Assembly (NCBI GenBank): GCA_018398765.1
Contig: JAHBMJ010000830.1
Coordinates: forward strand, 64,001-119,507
Length of the DNA: 55,507 nucleotides
Direction of reading: 5' to 3'
Source: Chromera velia
Lineage: Eukaryota > Sar > Chromeraceae
Made by a program: the position numbers and the translations under genes. Shown piece after piece: positions 1 to 11,988 of this stretch. The notes below the pieces were generated by a model. That model had not been told where the DNA came from, searched no databases, and saw only the letters and a program-made list of their open reading frames with translations. Position 1 is the stretch's first letter; every line of letters starts with the position of its first letter.

Positions 1-67
1 TGCTACGTATTTTTGCTATATGCGCTCTGCCAGTGTACGAGGTATATAAAAAAAAAAACTATGCAAT

Positions 68-614
68 ATAGGGGTGTAAGAACGGGGGGGGGGGGGGGCG
101 TTCGAGCTCTTAGGGCTGCAGATCTGACGGGGTCCCCCCCGTTCGAGCTCTAGGGAGATCAGAGCCCTCTGAACGGGGACGCCCCCGTTCGGGGAGCTCT
201 AGGTGGAAATCAATCCATCCCTCACTCACTCCATCCATCCATCCATCCCTCACTCTACCTCGCTCTACCTCACTCCATTCATCCATCCATCCATCCATCC
301 ATCCCTCACTCACTCCATCAATCCATCCCTCACTCACTCACTCCATCCATCGAACCATCCATCCCTCACTCACTCACTCACTCCATCCATCAATCCATCT
401 ATCCCTCACTCACTCCTTCAATCCATCCGTCACTCACTCCATCTATCCATCCATCAATTTATCTATCCATCCGTCCATCCATCCATCCATCCATCCCTCA
501 CTCCATCGATCTATCCATCCATCCATCTATCCATCCATCCATCCATCCATCTCTCAGTCACTCCCCCCCCGTCGGGGTCCCCCCCCCCGTCGAAAAGGGA
601 TTTTACACCCCTAT
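68..614. mobile_element. Non-autonomous DNA transposon (MITE-like) with perfect 12-bp TIRs
   Basis: The element begins ATAGGGGTGTAA (68-79) and ends with its exact reverse complement TTACACCCCTAT (603-614). It is flanked by an 8-bp direct repeat, TATGCAAT, at 60-67 and 615-622, which reads as a target-site duplication. The subterminal parts are G-rich on the left and C-rich on the right and share GTTCGAGCTC blocks. The centre is a CATC minisatellite. No transposase is encoded. An 8-bp duplication is typical of hAT-type elements among others; superfamily assignment is inference. Confidence 0.7.
203..560. repeat. CATC/CACT minisatellite inside the 68-614 element
   Basis: Imperfect tetranucleotide array of ATCC, CATC and CACT blocks. 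It is open in several frames on both strands, giving artificial Ser/His/Pro- or Trp/Met-rich peptides that are not genes. Confidence 0.9.
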
Positions 615-622
615 TATGCAAT

Positions 623-1476
623 GTCAGTGCTTATTCTAACTTTGTATACATGCATACAGGCTAGCTAGTCACTGCTTTGTTGTTGGTTGGTAGGACCAGG
701 GTGGATCCCAACAACCACGGTTCATGCATCAGAACCTCACCTTCAAACACGCATGTTTTTTTAAAATCATACCTATAAGTATAGATTCAGTAGAATTATT
801 TTAAATCCGAGCCTAATAGTCAAGTACTGGACTAAGATTCCTATAGCCCAAATTCCATAAATTTTGATAAAATCCTACATGTCAGAAAATTATAGCAAAA
901 AAAAAAAAAACTGTATAATCTATAGTATAAGCCTTTTTTCATTTTTGAGTTGAAAAACGTTCCTTCTAGCCAAAAATCCTATAAAATCTTGGTAACATAC
1001 AGGGAAACTAATGTGCGTAACAAAAGCATCAGATATCATCAGATTGTACTCGGACTGCATCTAGGACTAGCTCAGGCTGCACAAGCCATTACAAACACTT
1101 AGTTTACACTGTTGGACTAGGTGTGGGATTGATCACGGTAGCAGTTTTTACTGGCGCGACGCTATACATTTCTTGATATATGCATTGGACTAGGCATTGG
1201 ATCATCATTGGATTGTTACATGCAAACCATGCATGCGACAGTACTCTTCGATCATGACCACACTGATTCAGAACAAAGAACAAGCACACTGATTCAGAAC
1301 GAAGAACACACCTGGCTCCGCAACTCTCCATTTCAGCTCTTTTACACTGATATTGAAGTACATGCAAGAAGTATCATCGATTCTCTATCTTACAACCACT
1401 TTCCACAAAAATGGGCATTGGTTTCCTCACTGTATTCCACCCGCTTGCTTCAGGTGGTGCCTGAAACAACCCCCCT
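623..1476. other. AT-rich spacer with no gene seen
   Basis: About 850 bases of AT-rich, non-repetitive sequence with short A runs, between the inverted-repeat element and the 3' end of the minus-strand gene at 1477. No splice-consistent reading frame or RNA gene was recognised. Confidence 0.5.
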
Positions 1477-2411
1477 TCAAGGAAATCTTCCCGCACGCAT
1501 GCGCACGTCATACCCTTCATTTTCGGTGGTGAACTTGTCGTTGTCGACACTCTCTGCCTGTCCCCACACCACAGGAACACTCTTCAGACCTGCATGCTTG
1601 AAGGCCCACAGCCGTCTGTTATCCTCCGTGTGCACTCTCCTTTCCAACGGAAGACATGGATAATTGGTATGTCCATTACATCGACCTGCCTCTGTTTGAG
1701 TGCATTCATCGTGGCTTTCACCGATCGGCCGCATCTGAAAAAGGACGCGATGCTATCCTGAATATAACGAATGTCTCGGGGGTCCAGCCAGGTGTGCGGC
1801 AACACCCCTCCAACGCAGGGGCGAACATGAGGTTGCAGAGCGGCAGTCAATTTGGACAAGAAGGGGGGCTGTCCCCCAACGGAATCAAACGCACTCTTGG
1901 GAATAGGTCGCAGCTCTCGAGCCTCTCGATTTTTGTAGACGTCCACTTTCTGGACGTCGATCAAAAGAGAAGTATAGAGCTTGAAGACATCTTCGTTCCC
2001 GAGTTCAGCGCATCTGTCTGTCCACGGAGCGCGGAGCTGCAAAGTTGTAGGTCTTTCGCCCTTGAAGCAGAAGTCGATCTTCACTGAGCATTCCCTGAAA
2101 GCCACTCGAGCCGGGAGGAAGGTGGTCAGACAGGCAGGACAGTAAATGTCCCCGAAGTCATAGTCCTCGTTAGGACGGTAAAGAGCTCCCACTCCCTTGT
2201 TGCACACGACCGTACCCCTTTCCAGGTCCTCTACAGCGGGATCTGTGTGGGCAATACATCGAGAGTTGTTGCAGGTACCCACGTAGTTTAGACCTTGCTT
2301 GATGCCTCTCCACCAACACTGCGATGGCACGAGAAGTAAATGCTTCTTTTTCGAAACATCGAGGGCAGAGAACTCGACTACCTGAAAAGGATTACGCTCT
2401 GTCGGTGGCAT
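1477..2411 (-). CDS. Protein with conserved Cys motif and DNRRLW-type domain, one frameshift
   Basis: The frame opens at ATG 2409-2411. Its N-terminal half has a Cys pattern that looks zinc-binding: GLNYVGTCNNSRC, then CPAC, then FRECSVKIDFC and a Gly. This resembles a repeated but unnamed protein module found in ciliates, algae and fungi (family memory, not a search). The C-terminal half reads IRYIQDSIASFF, then DIPIIHV, and in the next frame DNRRLWAFK and VPVVWG. DNRRL-type motifs occur in ParB/sulfiredoxin-like modules. Around 1636-1638 the frame breaks: one extra G would join the two conserved parts, so this copy is either a recent pseudogene or carries a sequencing error. Further 5' exons are possible. 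Its function is unknown. It is head to head with the gene at 2962. Confidence 0.5.
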
Positions 2412-2961
2412 GCTCGTAAATTGACAACAATAGCGGAAAAGTCCTGTCCGTTTACACTGCCGAGAACGCTGTCAAGGTCTCATGCATTCTTGTTTTGCTT
2501 CGCTGGTTGCCGAGCAGAACTTGTATGGGTAAGAAATGCAGGCAATCCAGCGCACCCAACGGATCCCTGCAGCACACATTCGCTGCTTAGTGGATTTCCA
2601 CGGGAGAGAATTAACAGGATCTTGTGCTAAGTTGACCACGAAGATCTGATGCCTCCTCTGCTGGTCTGTTGTGCTGAGACTCCGAGCTCTAGAGATATCA
2701 GACTCGGATCGAGCTACAAGGTCACATGCAATGATCGACGCATACCAGCCGTCTCCGTTTTGCATGCCGTCTCCTATCCGTCTCCTATATGCGCGCGCTC
2801 CGAGCTATGGTGAAGACATGCATGCAAGAGAGCTAGAGACACGCCGAGGAGTAAAGATGAGGAAAGTGACAAAGACAGTCTCATGCAGGATGTCTCAGAG
2901 CCTGTTATACCGTTGACGTCCGAAATCAAAAGGCCGTGCAAAACTTCGTCCAGAAACACCG
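2412..2961. promoter_or_regulatory. Divergent intergenic region between 1477-2411 (-) and 2962-3867 (+)
   Basis: A 550-bp gap separates two outward-reading frames. No TATA box or other known element was identified; a promoter role is inferred from the arrangement alone. Confidence 0.3.
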
Positions 2962-3867
2962 ATGGGCCGCATTCTAACGGCCTTTGTCGATCGCCGATCC
3001 TCAAAGATAAGTGGAAGCACTGCCGCACCGTCTCCGCTGACAGGCGCTGTTGGTAGACGGGCTTTGGTTCTATCGCCTCAAGTTTGGATTCCCGCATCCC
3101 CAAGTGCAGACCCCGTCCTACGTTTTCCCTGGTTTATTTGCTTTTACCCAAGGACTTTTCCCTGCCTCGTTCACGCTCAAACTGGGTTGTGTCTGACGGA
3201 GTCATCGACAGTACCCTCGGACAGAATGCCGGTCTTCGTAGAACTTCCGAGCGACGTGGATCCGCCCCAACCATTCAAAGACCAACTGAACAAGGAAATC
3301 TATTCGAGCTTCTCTAGGAAGCCAACGGGCTGCTTCATCTGGCGATTTTCAAACGGACCTGCAAAGATGCAAGGGCAATCTTTTCAAGTCAAAAGGGACT
3401 GGAGGGGGATGCGTGAGAAAGAGGAGGGATTTCAGTGGAATGGAGGGTATTCGTATCCCAGAAAGAGAGCAGTCGAGGGCTACTGGCTAGGCTACTGGGA
3501 AAGGGTGGGCCCTGAGCGTTGCGACAGGCCACTGAATCAGATGAGCAACGAGCCCACCTTACCTCCGTTTTACGGCTATGGCCAGCCCACCCTTCGCCGA
3601 GGAAGTAGAGAGCCATCTCGAAGAAAGCGACGGGATTTGGAGGACTGCTGTCTGGTGTTGATATTTGGTCTCTTTGTCATTATTTGTTGTGCAGTTTTTG
3701 CAAGCAGTTTTGCATATTTTCTGCACAATAAACCTAGCAATAAACGTTGTCAATGGTGGCAAGAATGTTTAATTGTTTCTTTTTTTCTTTATCTTGGTCT
3801 GGCGGGCGATTTAATTTCTCTGGCGGGGCAAAGTCAGTGCCTAGGTCAGTGCGTTAATTCAACTTAG
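2962..3867 (+). CDS. Hypothetical protein with hydrophobic C-terminus
   Basis: Single open frame of 301 residues, not recognised. The most gene-like part starts at the internal Met codon at 3224 (MPVFVELPSDVDPP) and includes a short aromatic-rich stretch (GYWLGYWERVGPE). A basic segment (RREPS/RRKRR type, about residues 212-224) precedes one clear hydrophobic segment (about 230-252, LVLIFGLFVIICCAVF) and a second weaker one near 266-285. This suggests a tail-anchored or two-pass membrane protein. The first 85 residues may be upstream untranslated sequence or intron. Support is the length of the frame, the membrane segment and the divergent position, so confidence is low. Confidence 0.35.
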   Translation: MGRILTAFVDRRSSKISGSTAAPSPLTGAVGRRALVLSPQVWIPASPSADPVLRFPWFICFYPRTFPCLVHAQTGLCLTESSTVPSDRMPVFVELPSDVDPPQPFKDQLNKEIYSSFSRKPTGCFIWRFSNGPAKMQGQSFQVKRDWRGMREKEEGFQWNGGYSYPRKRAVEGYWLGYWERVGPERCDRPLNQMSNEPTLPPFYGYGQPTLRRGSREPSRRKRRDLEDCCLVLIFGLFVIICCAVFASSFAYFLHNKPSNKRCQWWQECLIVSFFLYLGLAGDLISLAGQSQCLGQCVNST

Positions 3868-4351
3868 TCGACCTTTAATAACGTTAGTAATAATATCGAG
3901 GGAGAGTCTAGGAGAGTCTGACTCGCTGCTACTCCAGTGCTCTATTTTGGCTTTAGTACGCTTTACGTACATTGCAGTAAATGTTTTTTTGTCAAGTCAC
4001 TGAATTTGTGACTGAAGTGGAGCTACTATATTTGGGCTACGTAGTAAAATTCTACCCTAGATTCTACTAGTTCCAGTGATATGCACTCTGAATTTTAAAA
4101 TCTAAATTTCCTTATGTTTGAAACGAACTCCCTTCTACTCCCTTCTAAACTCTGTTACTGGCTGTTAAAGACTGACGGTTTAAGAGTCATAATACAATTA
4201 AGGATTATGAGGTGGTAAAACTGTAAAACATGACCATTATATTTTTGAAAAGAGGTTTTAGGAGCGTCAGAGTCGGTCAAACAGATAATTATAGAAGAAG
4301 ACATGCGAAATTAGTACAAAATAATAAGAAAATGATAGGATCATATATAGG
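3868..4351. other. AT-rich spacer upstream of the LINE
   Basis: AT-rich sequence with no open frame of note. It ends in a (GAT)n run at 4352, where the truncated LINE begins. Confidence 0.5.
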
Positions 4352-6710
4352 ATGATGATGATGATGATGATGATGCGATTATATAATAATGATGATGATG
4401 TAATTAAAATCTGTCCAGTTCCAAAAGGGTCTCCTTCCCCTGACCCTGGTGAATGGCGTCCGATTCATGTTGTCTCACTCTTACCAAAACTCTTTTCTTC
4501 ACTCCTCTCTCTAGTCCTCTCTGCCCGTCTTATATCACAAGTGAAGATTGACCATAGGCAGTTGGGTTTTCAGCAAGGGGAAGGAACAAGAGAAGCCATT
4601 GGAGCACTTACTGCACTGATGCAAAAGGCAAAGAAGTGAAAGAAGCCTTTGTTAGCATGTTTTGTAGACTTCAGTAAAGCCTTTGACTCCCTGCCTAGGG
4701 ATGTTTTGTTTAAAATTTTACTGAAGCAAGGAGTGAGTGCAGTTGATGTCAAAATGATTCGGGCAATGTATATAAATGTATATGAAAGCATCATTGGCAG
4801 CCCTTTTATGTTCAAGGAAGAGAAAGGGGTGAAACAAAGGGATCCTCTCTCCCCTCTTCTCTTCTTGATTTTCATCAATGATCTGCATGAAAGAGTGAAG
4901 GCTTCCGGTCGTGCAGAGGTTCTGCTCGGTGGGGTTGAGTGCGATAGCCTTGGTTACGCCGATGACCTTGTTCTCGTTGCTGAGAGCGTGCATGATCTGC
5001 AGGTCAGCTTGAATGAATTGAATTCTTTCTGTGAAGAGAGGGGGCTCACTGTTAATTTAAAAAAGACGAAAATCATACGTCTGTCTGACTTTTACCCTAC
5101 AATTGAAGGTAGGCTTATATTCGCTTATATTTGGGGGAAAAGAAGTCGAGAAAGTGGGGTCGTATAAGTATCTGGGTGTTCTTTTATTCGAAGGAGGAGA
5201 CTTAAGGGAAGTAATAGAAGAGAAGCTTAGCATAGCGAGTAGACGGATGGGTCATGCAAAGAGCGTGGTACTCTCTTTAGGTCGCCTGCCCTCCGCAGCA
5301 AAAATTTTGTGTTTATGCGCTTTTTAGTTGGCAATGCCTGTTGTTCTATATGCGTTTGACTGTCTGCCTGTCCGCAAGTTAGACATAGATGCATTAGATG
5401 TCCTTCAATTGCATTTTGTCCGTTGGGCTTTGAATCTGTCTCTCTCCTCTTTCCGTGTACCTACTCTGTGTGCTGTTGGTCTACTTCCTGCACGTGTGCA
5501 CGTATCGATAAGACTTGCTGGGTATTTCACTAACTTAAAACATATTGACCTCAAGATGCCCGCGGGTGCCTGGTTGGCTTTAATGAATGGTGATTGTCCT
5601 TCCTCTATGATGCACACACAAAAATTGATTGGGTTGACCGGATTGGAAGAATTTGTGACTGTTAATCTAACCATCAAAAGAAGAAAGAAAGCTACCAAGG
5701 TTGGCCGTCTTCTTCTCTTAAGAGCAGTGATCAACCGGGAAGTTGATGAATGGATTGATGGTTGCCTAGAAAGGGCCGCTTCACGGGGGGCGGTTTTGCA
5801 GTTTGGCAGAGGCGTCAGACCGAATGTGTTCCAAACGTCTTAATTATCCTACTGCCCAACATTCGTCTTTCCTCTTCCTTTCCTCTACTTTTCCTTCATC
5901 CCCTTCATCCCCCCGTTTCGTTTCCCTCCCTCGCGCTGCGATCTGGTCCTCAGGCCTTTTTTCAGCCTTGCTGTATATGTTGCTTGGTGGTCGCTCCCAT
6001 ATACCGTACGGAGGGCTGGAAGACGCGGTTTGCCCTACATGCAGGGGCAAAGCAGACGATCTACTGCACCGACTGACTGAATGCACAGAAACAAGAGCAG
6101 ATCGAGAGGCTCTGAATGCAATTGTAACCGAAATTGAAGCTAAATTAGACAGAGCCCAAGAAAGAGAGAGAAAGTGGTTGCTATCAAAAGACTCCACCCC
6201 TCTAAAACACACCACGCAAAGCGAATTGTTGGCACGAATGAAGGTCACCCTGGTACTTAGATACTCACTCATACCGGCCCTGCGACTCTTGTAAAACATC
6301 CTAAGAAACATCTGTCTGCGCTCTCCATCGTAAGGCCTGCGATTCGATGCATATGATGGTTACTTACCTCTCTTCCCGTCTCACCTTTTGAATGTTCTTT
6401 TTCCATCTCCCACGTACATCTCCCGTCCCCCCTCTCCACCGGTCTTCCTGTCTGCCTCTACTACCTGAGAGTCTCTGTTACAGTTGTCGCACTCCTCCCA
6501 CAGAAGGGAAACGACATCAGCGATTTAGAAAGCATCTTCTAAATACAGGGTGTTTAGAGTTGCGAGAATGAAGCCCCCTCCCGTTGTATGATGCAGGTCT
6601 GGCAAAGGGGTAATAAAGCATTATCCTAGACTCATGCACTGCATGATGGCCTATAGACCGATCAATAATAATAATAATTAATAATGATGATGATGATGAT
6701 TGGGAGAGGG
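4352..6710 (+). mobile_element. 5'-truncated, inactivated LINE (non-LTR retrotransposon)
   Basis: The remnant begins just before the reverse transcriptase core: GEWRPIHVVSLLPK, then FVDFSKAFDSLPRD, then KQRDPLSPLLFLIF, then YADD (about 4955), then SYKYLGVLL. A C-terminal Cys/His-type tail (CPTCRGKADDLLHRLTEC) ends at 6294. The frame is broken at least four times: TGA near 4637, a frameshift near 5110-5130, TAG at 5325, and a frameshift near 5830. A 3' untranslated part follows, ending in AATAAT and GATGATGAT repeats near 6665-6705. (GAT)n also sits at the 5' edge, so the copy either inserted into a GAT microsatellite or acquired it on integration. It cannot encode an active protein. Confidence 0.85.
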
Positions 6711-8048
6711 CTAAGGAGGGCTAAACAAATTTTGTAATAAAAAACCTTTAGTTGGAGTTTAGGCTAGTACTAAACTAGAGTACTAACTAGACTAAACTAG
6801 TGCCTAGACTAGTGCATATTTGCACATGCATTGAACCTGTAAAAAATACAAAAAAAAAAAATTTAAAAAAAAAAACACTATAGTCAAAAAAACAATCAAT
6901 GAATCACTTACAATCAATCTACAATTTAAAATCACATATAAATTAAACCATGCATGCATTTGACTCTAAATCTCAGCCTGATTCTCAGGCTGACTGTGTA
7001 TAAGTCCTTGTATATATATCGTATCGTGCATGTGTAAGTTTATGAATCAAAGATTGAAGCTTTTTTGTTTGTAATGCAATTGAACGCTAGCATTTCATGA
7101 TTCAGGTTATGATACTGACATGCTTTGCAACAGCAGCCGCACACAACAAACAATGATCAATGACAGACTTCCATATGTGAACAGCTAGCTGAGACGAAAA
7201 CAGGCTCCTGGTGTACTGCCGGCCGGCAAAAAAAACTTGAGCCCGCCCTTTTGCTACCCCGCGCCACCCCCCGCCCTCAGCAGCATCCATGACTCCCAGC
7301 GCACCACACGTACTGCGCTGGAACTCTCCCTTTCTTGACATTGAGTCACACAGCAGAAAAAAGAACCCGGGAAACAGAGAGAAGGAAGAGGAAGGCGCTG
7401 CTTGCGCCCTTATCGACAGATGACAGCTGTCTGCGATTTTTCCTCCCATTCCCCCAATTGTCTGTCTGTCTGTCTGACTGACTGTGCTGGCAAATTCCAT
7501 TTCTTCTTCGCCTTCCTGCACAGCCCCCCTCCTTCCATGAAGCACTGCCACTTGCAGTGGAAGTTTTCATGTCGTCTGTGAGTATTCACGCACCCAGGGA
7601 CACACAGAAGATTCGTGTGAAACAGAAGGGAGGAAGGAAGGAAGGCAGGACGGATGGAAGGAAGGACGGAAGGGAGGAAGGAAGGAGGGAAGGACGGATG
7701 GAAGAGAGGAAGGATAACACGAACTGGGATGGGATGGGATGGGAGGGAGGAAGAATTTCTCTTTACCTCTCTGAGCTTGCTTTGAAAACGGGGAATGGTG
7801 GGNGGGGGGGGGGGGGGGATGTTAGAGAATGACGCTTCGAGAGAACAAAGAAGAACAGGTAGACAGGCAGGCAGATCGGGGTCCGTGCAGAAGGAAGGCT
7901 TGCGTGGTCTGTTATGTCCTGTTCTCCCCTTCTCTTCCTCTCTCCGTTTTTTAATTATTATTCATGAACATATAATTTGTTCGGTCAGATCTGCAGGGCT
8001 TTCTTTTCGTTCGATGCTTCCATTCCTTTCCATTCCTCGAGGGATCGA
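6711..8048. other. AT-rich then purine-rich spacer, no gene seen
   Basis: 6711-7100 is AT-rich. 7619-7750 is a GGAA/GGAC/GGGAT microsatellite. A poly-G run at 7801-7819 contains the single ambiguous base (7803). This is the 3' flank of the minus-strand dynein gene and probably holds its 3' UTR, but no polyadenylation signal was assigned. Confidence 0.5.
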
Positions 8049-8146
8049 TCAGCTCTCTGGCTGCTTCGGAATGTTGATCGTCGGGATGTGCGGCATCTTC
8101 CTGCCCCCCCCTCCTCCTTCCGGGGCGGCTGGCTTTTCTGCGGGCT

Positions 8147-8190
<44 letters not shown>

Positions 8191-8351
8191 GGGTTGAGAA
8201 AAGGAGAAAAGCCTTTCAGCCCACGACGATTGTACCGATCCACCCTTGATCAAATTGATCGAAAAATAGCTGGGTGACCCATCCAGCACTCCTTTTGTGT
8301 GCCGTGCAACTACCAAACCGCAACACAAAAACGAACAAGCGCGCGTGCACA

Positions 8352-8394
<43 letters not shown>

Positions 8395-9260
8395 GTCGCC
8401 TCGTTGTCTGTCTGACCTTCTCAGCGGATTTCGAGGCCCCTTCTGCGCTGCCACCGCCCTCTTTCTCTCCGCCCCCGCCGCCACCCCTTTCGCCTCGCGG
8501 TGTTGTGGGTCTCCCTTGCCTCTCCTGCCCTGCAAAGAAAGAGTCGAGCAAGCCGCAAGGGGAATTGAGGGGACGCCAATCTCTCCCTCCCTCCCTCCCT
8601 AACAAGCAGAAAGAAAGTGGGCAACTATGGGAGCTCTTCTACCCTTTCCCCCTCCCCACACAACCTCATAAGGATAAGCGTGAAAGAAGAAGAATCCGTG
8701 AATTTCCCTTCTTCCCTCCACCCGACCACGAGGTGAACACACCCATGCACCCACTCTGTCTGGCTGACTGACTCACAAACACACGGACCGACGGACTGAC
8801 TGACCTTTCGCGAGCAGCGTCTGGAAGAAATTGGCAAGCGACCCATTGTCCCCAGCCGCACCGGGAGGCACACCCGCTGCACACACGCACAGATGCACGA
8901 ATGAATGAATGAATGATCAGCTAATCAATCGACGAAGCAACCGAAGACTGGAGGGGCAAGAAATCAAGTGACTGGAGACAAAGTTTGAATACAGAGAAAC
9001 GACACTCGCTGGCTCAAGGAGTCTCAAAAGGCACAACTGGGGGAACGCAAAAACGACAAAGCACAAAAGAAAGTCTGATTGCCTGACTCTCTTTCCGTCT
9101 GTCAAGTCAATTTCCGGGTCCCGTCTTTTTCTTTCGTTTAAGTTCAGGAGTGACAAGCACGGGAGAACTCGAGAGGAGAGGAGAGGAGAGGAGAGGAGAG
9201 GCAATTGAGGGAAGAGACCAAGAAGAACACAGCGAAAGCGACACACACAAACACACACAC

Positions 9261-9297
<37 letters not shown>

Positions 9298-10664
9298 AGC
9301 CTACCAGCTCCTGCACGAGCTGCAGCTGACGGGTCCATGCGGGCTGCTGCCGGTTGCTGCACCAACCACCCAAAAAGGAAGAGAAGAGAAGAGAAGAGAA
9401 CAGAGGGGCGATTGATACATGACAGAAGGAAATAGACAACGACGGGATGAAAGGGGCGTGAAGCGAGCAAGAACTCCATGACGATCCCCTTCTTCTCTTC
9501 TCTTCTCTTCTCCTTGTTCATCAGCTTGATCGATCCCCCTTTGCCAAGTTCGGTTCTTCAGTCTTTGCGAGCGAGCTTCTTTGCTCAACCAAATTTCCCT
9601 CTCTATTCCTGCAGGGTCAACGCGTCTCTCTCTATTCGCGCAGGGAGGCAAGAAGGGCCAGCAACGAAGACCGTCCAAAGTTGTCCGACGAACGAAGTAT
9701 TAGTAAGCGCGACAGCGAGGGAAACATGCGGGGACAAAGAAAGGAACCATTCATTCTTCGGACAGAAGGAAGAGAAGGCGATAGAGGTCGATCTCCTTGC
9801 TTGCTTGCTTTGACAACCCGCAAACAGACAGACAGACTCACCCTCGTTCTCTCCTCCTTCCTTCGTGCCGCGCCTCCACCGCCCGACTGAAGTTGACTCT
9901 GCATGCAAACATCAACAGTCAAACAGTCAGTCACAATCACGTGTGAAAGCAGACACGAGGACCTTGCAGGGGCACTAAAGATGGAATGTCTGTCGATTCT
10001 CGTGCGAATGAATGAAATTCCATTTTGTACAGGAAGGGAAGACGAAGGGTTTCTGTTCCTCTTGTCTCTTTATCATGCACCTTTTTTGTTTTACGCAGAA
10101 GAAGCATCAGATTAATCTTTTTTGTTTTACGCAGAAGAAGCATCAGATTAATCGACAGACTCTGCCCTTTGACTGTCGTTCTTCGCCAATCTTTTTGAAA
10201 TATACACGTACCAACGAATGAGTGTGCGCGTGCGTGTGTGCTATGACTTTGCCCCCTCCTTTTTCACACAGAGTGACAAAACGACAGACGAAGACACAAA
10301 CACACACAGATACCATTGCCTTCTCCAGGAATGCCTCGACAGTCTCGACAGGAACCTCCATCCCGCCTTTGCCTCCATCCTGCAGTGAGTGAGTGAGTGT
10401 GTGTGTGTGCATTTGAGTGGAAGGAAGGAAGGAAGAAACAGCCCCCACCCACAGCACGTGGGGCAAGGAGTGTGAAAAGAAACAATACAACTCACACATT
10501 CCCCCCCCCGGCGCTGTCTATCTAAGAGATAGAAACATAAGAAATAAATCAGGTGCAGGGTCATTTTGCAGAGGGGCCTCCCTCACCAGAAGAACACGAA
10601 CAAACTATATGAGAGAGATCACGGGGGCCTCCTGCTCTCTCTCTCTCTCTCTGTTTCCCCCCCC

Positions 10665-10704
<40 letters not shown>

Positions 10705-10743
10705 GTGTGTGTGTGTGTGTGTGTGTCTGTCTGTCTGTCTCTG

Positions 10744-10828
<85 letters not shown>

Positions 10829-10882
10829 CTCTCTGTCTGTCTGTCTGTCTGTCTCTGTCTCTCTCTTTCTGTCTCCCCCCCC

Positions 10883-10932
<50 letters not shown>

Positions 10933-11948
10933 ATGTACTTCTTCCTTCGGCTTTTCCCCCTCCGGCTGGCACAGTCCCCCTCACCCTCCACCCCTCCCGT
11001 CTCAACGCACACAGACACAGACGGAGAGACGTGAAACGGCAAAATGACTCTCCTGAGACACACCAACGGACAGACAGGCAGACAGACAGACAGACAGGCA
11101 GACAGACAGACAGACAGGCAGACAGACAGACAGACAGACAGGCAGACCTTCATCTTTGAGGGCGGCCTCACAACCACCGTGTCGAAGGGACGCTGCAGGA
11201 GAAAGGGGGTGATGAAGAATTGCCGTTCGATTTCAGGAAAGAAGTAGAAACAGAACTACAACGGAAGAGGCAAACAGACAGACGAACACACGCAAACACA
11301 AACACGGACCTACAGGGTGCGATGGGATGCGGGCAGGCTCTGAAAGGACAAAAGTGAGGGAGGCATGAGTGTCAGAAGATAGAAGAGACAGACACGCCAT
11401 CAGATCTGAGGCAGAAACGAAAGGAACACGGACCGACGGAACAGTGCAGAAACCTCCTGACCAACTAAAGAAGCAAGCAACCATCGAAGCAACCAAAAAG
11501 CCGAGCGGCTGGCCGAAGCCGCCAGAGAGATGACATGGAGGAGAGAGACCGCGGAGAGAGAGAACAAGACAGTGCAAAGAAAGAAAGAAATTTACCTCCA
11601 GACCTCCTTGGCAGCTCTTAGTGGCAAATTCCCTGCACAGAACACAACGAGAGAGAAAAGTGACAACTAAGGCGACGCACGCATGCATAGAGAGCAATAG
11701 CTCTCGCCCATGTACTGCCCTTACAGCTCTCTCTCGAGCAACCCACCCAAACTCCTTTCATTTCCAATTCGAAGAAAGCCTGAAGAGATGAAGAAGAAAA
11801 ATAGGCGATGCGCCGATGAGCGCAAGAGAAAAGGAAGCAAGGAAGAAAGAAAGGAAGGCACTGCTCACTGACGTGACGAGTTCAAATTTGTCGAAACCAG
11901 AGGGCCAAAAAATGGTCTCCCTTTCTCCTGTGATCGGCAACATTCTGC

Positions 11949-11988
<40 letters not shown>

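Noticed and set aside
203-664. 153-residue plus-strand Ser/His/Pro-rich frame
   Set aside because: It is CATC minisatellite inside a transposon.
10417-11177. Several 100-200 residue frames on both strands
   Set aside because: They are products of CT, GTCT and GACA microsatellites within DLIC introns. Dynein exons lie in a different frame beside them.
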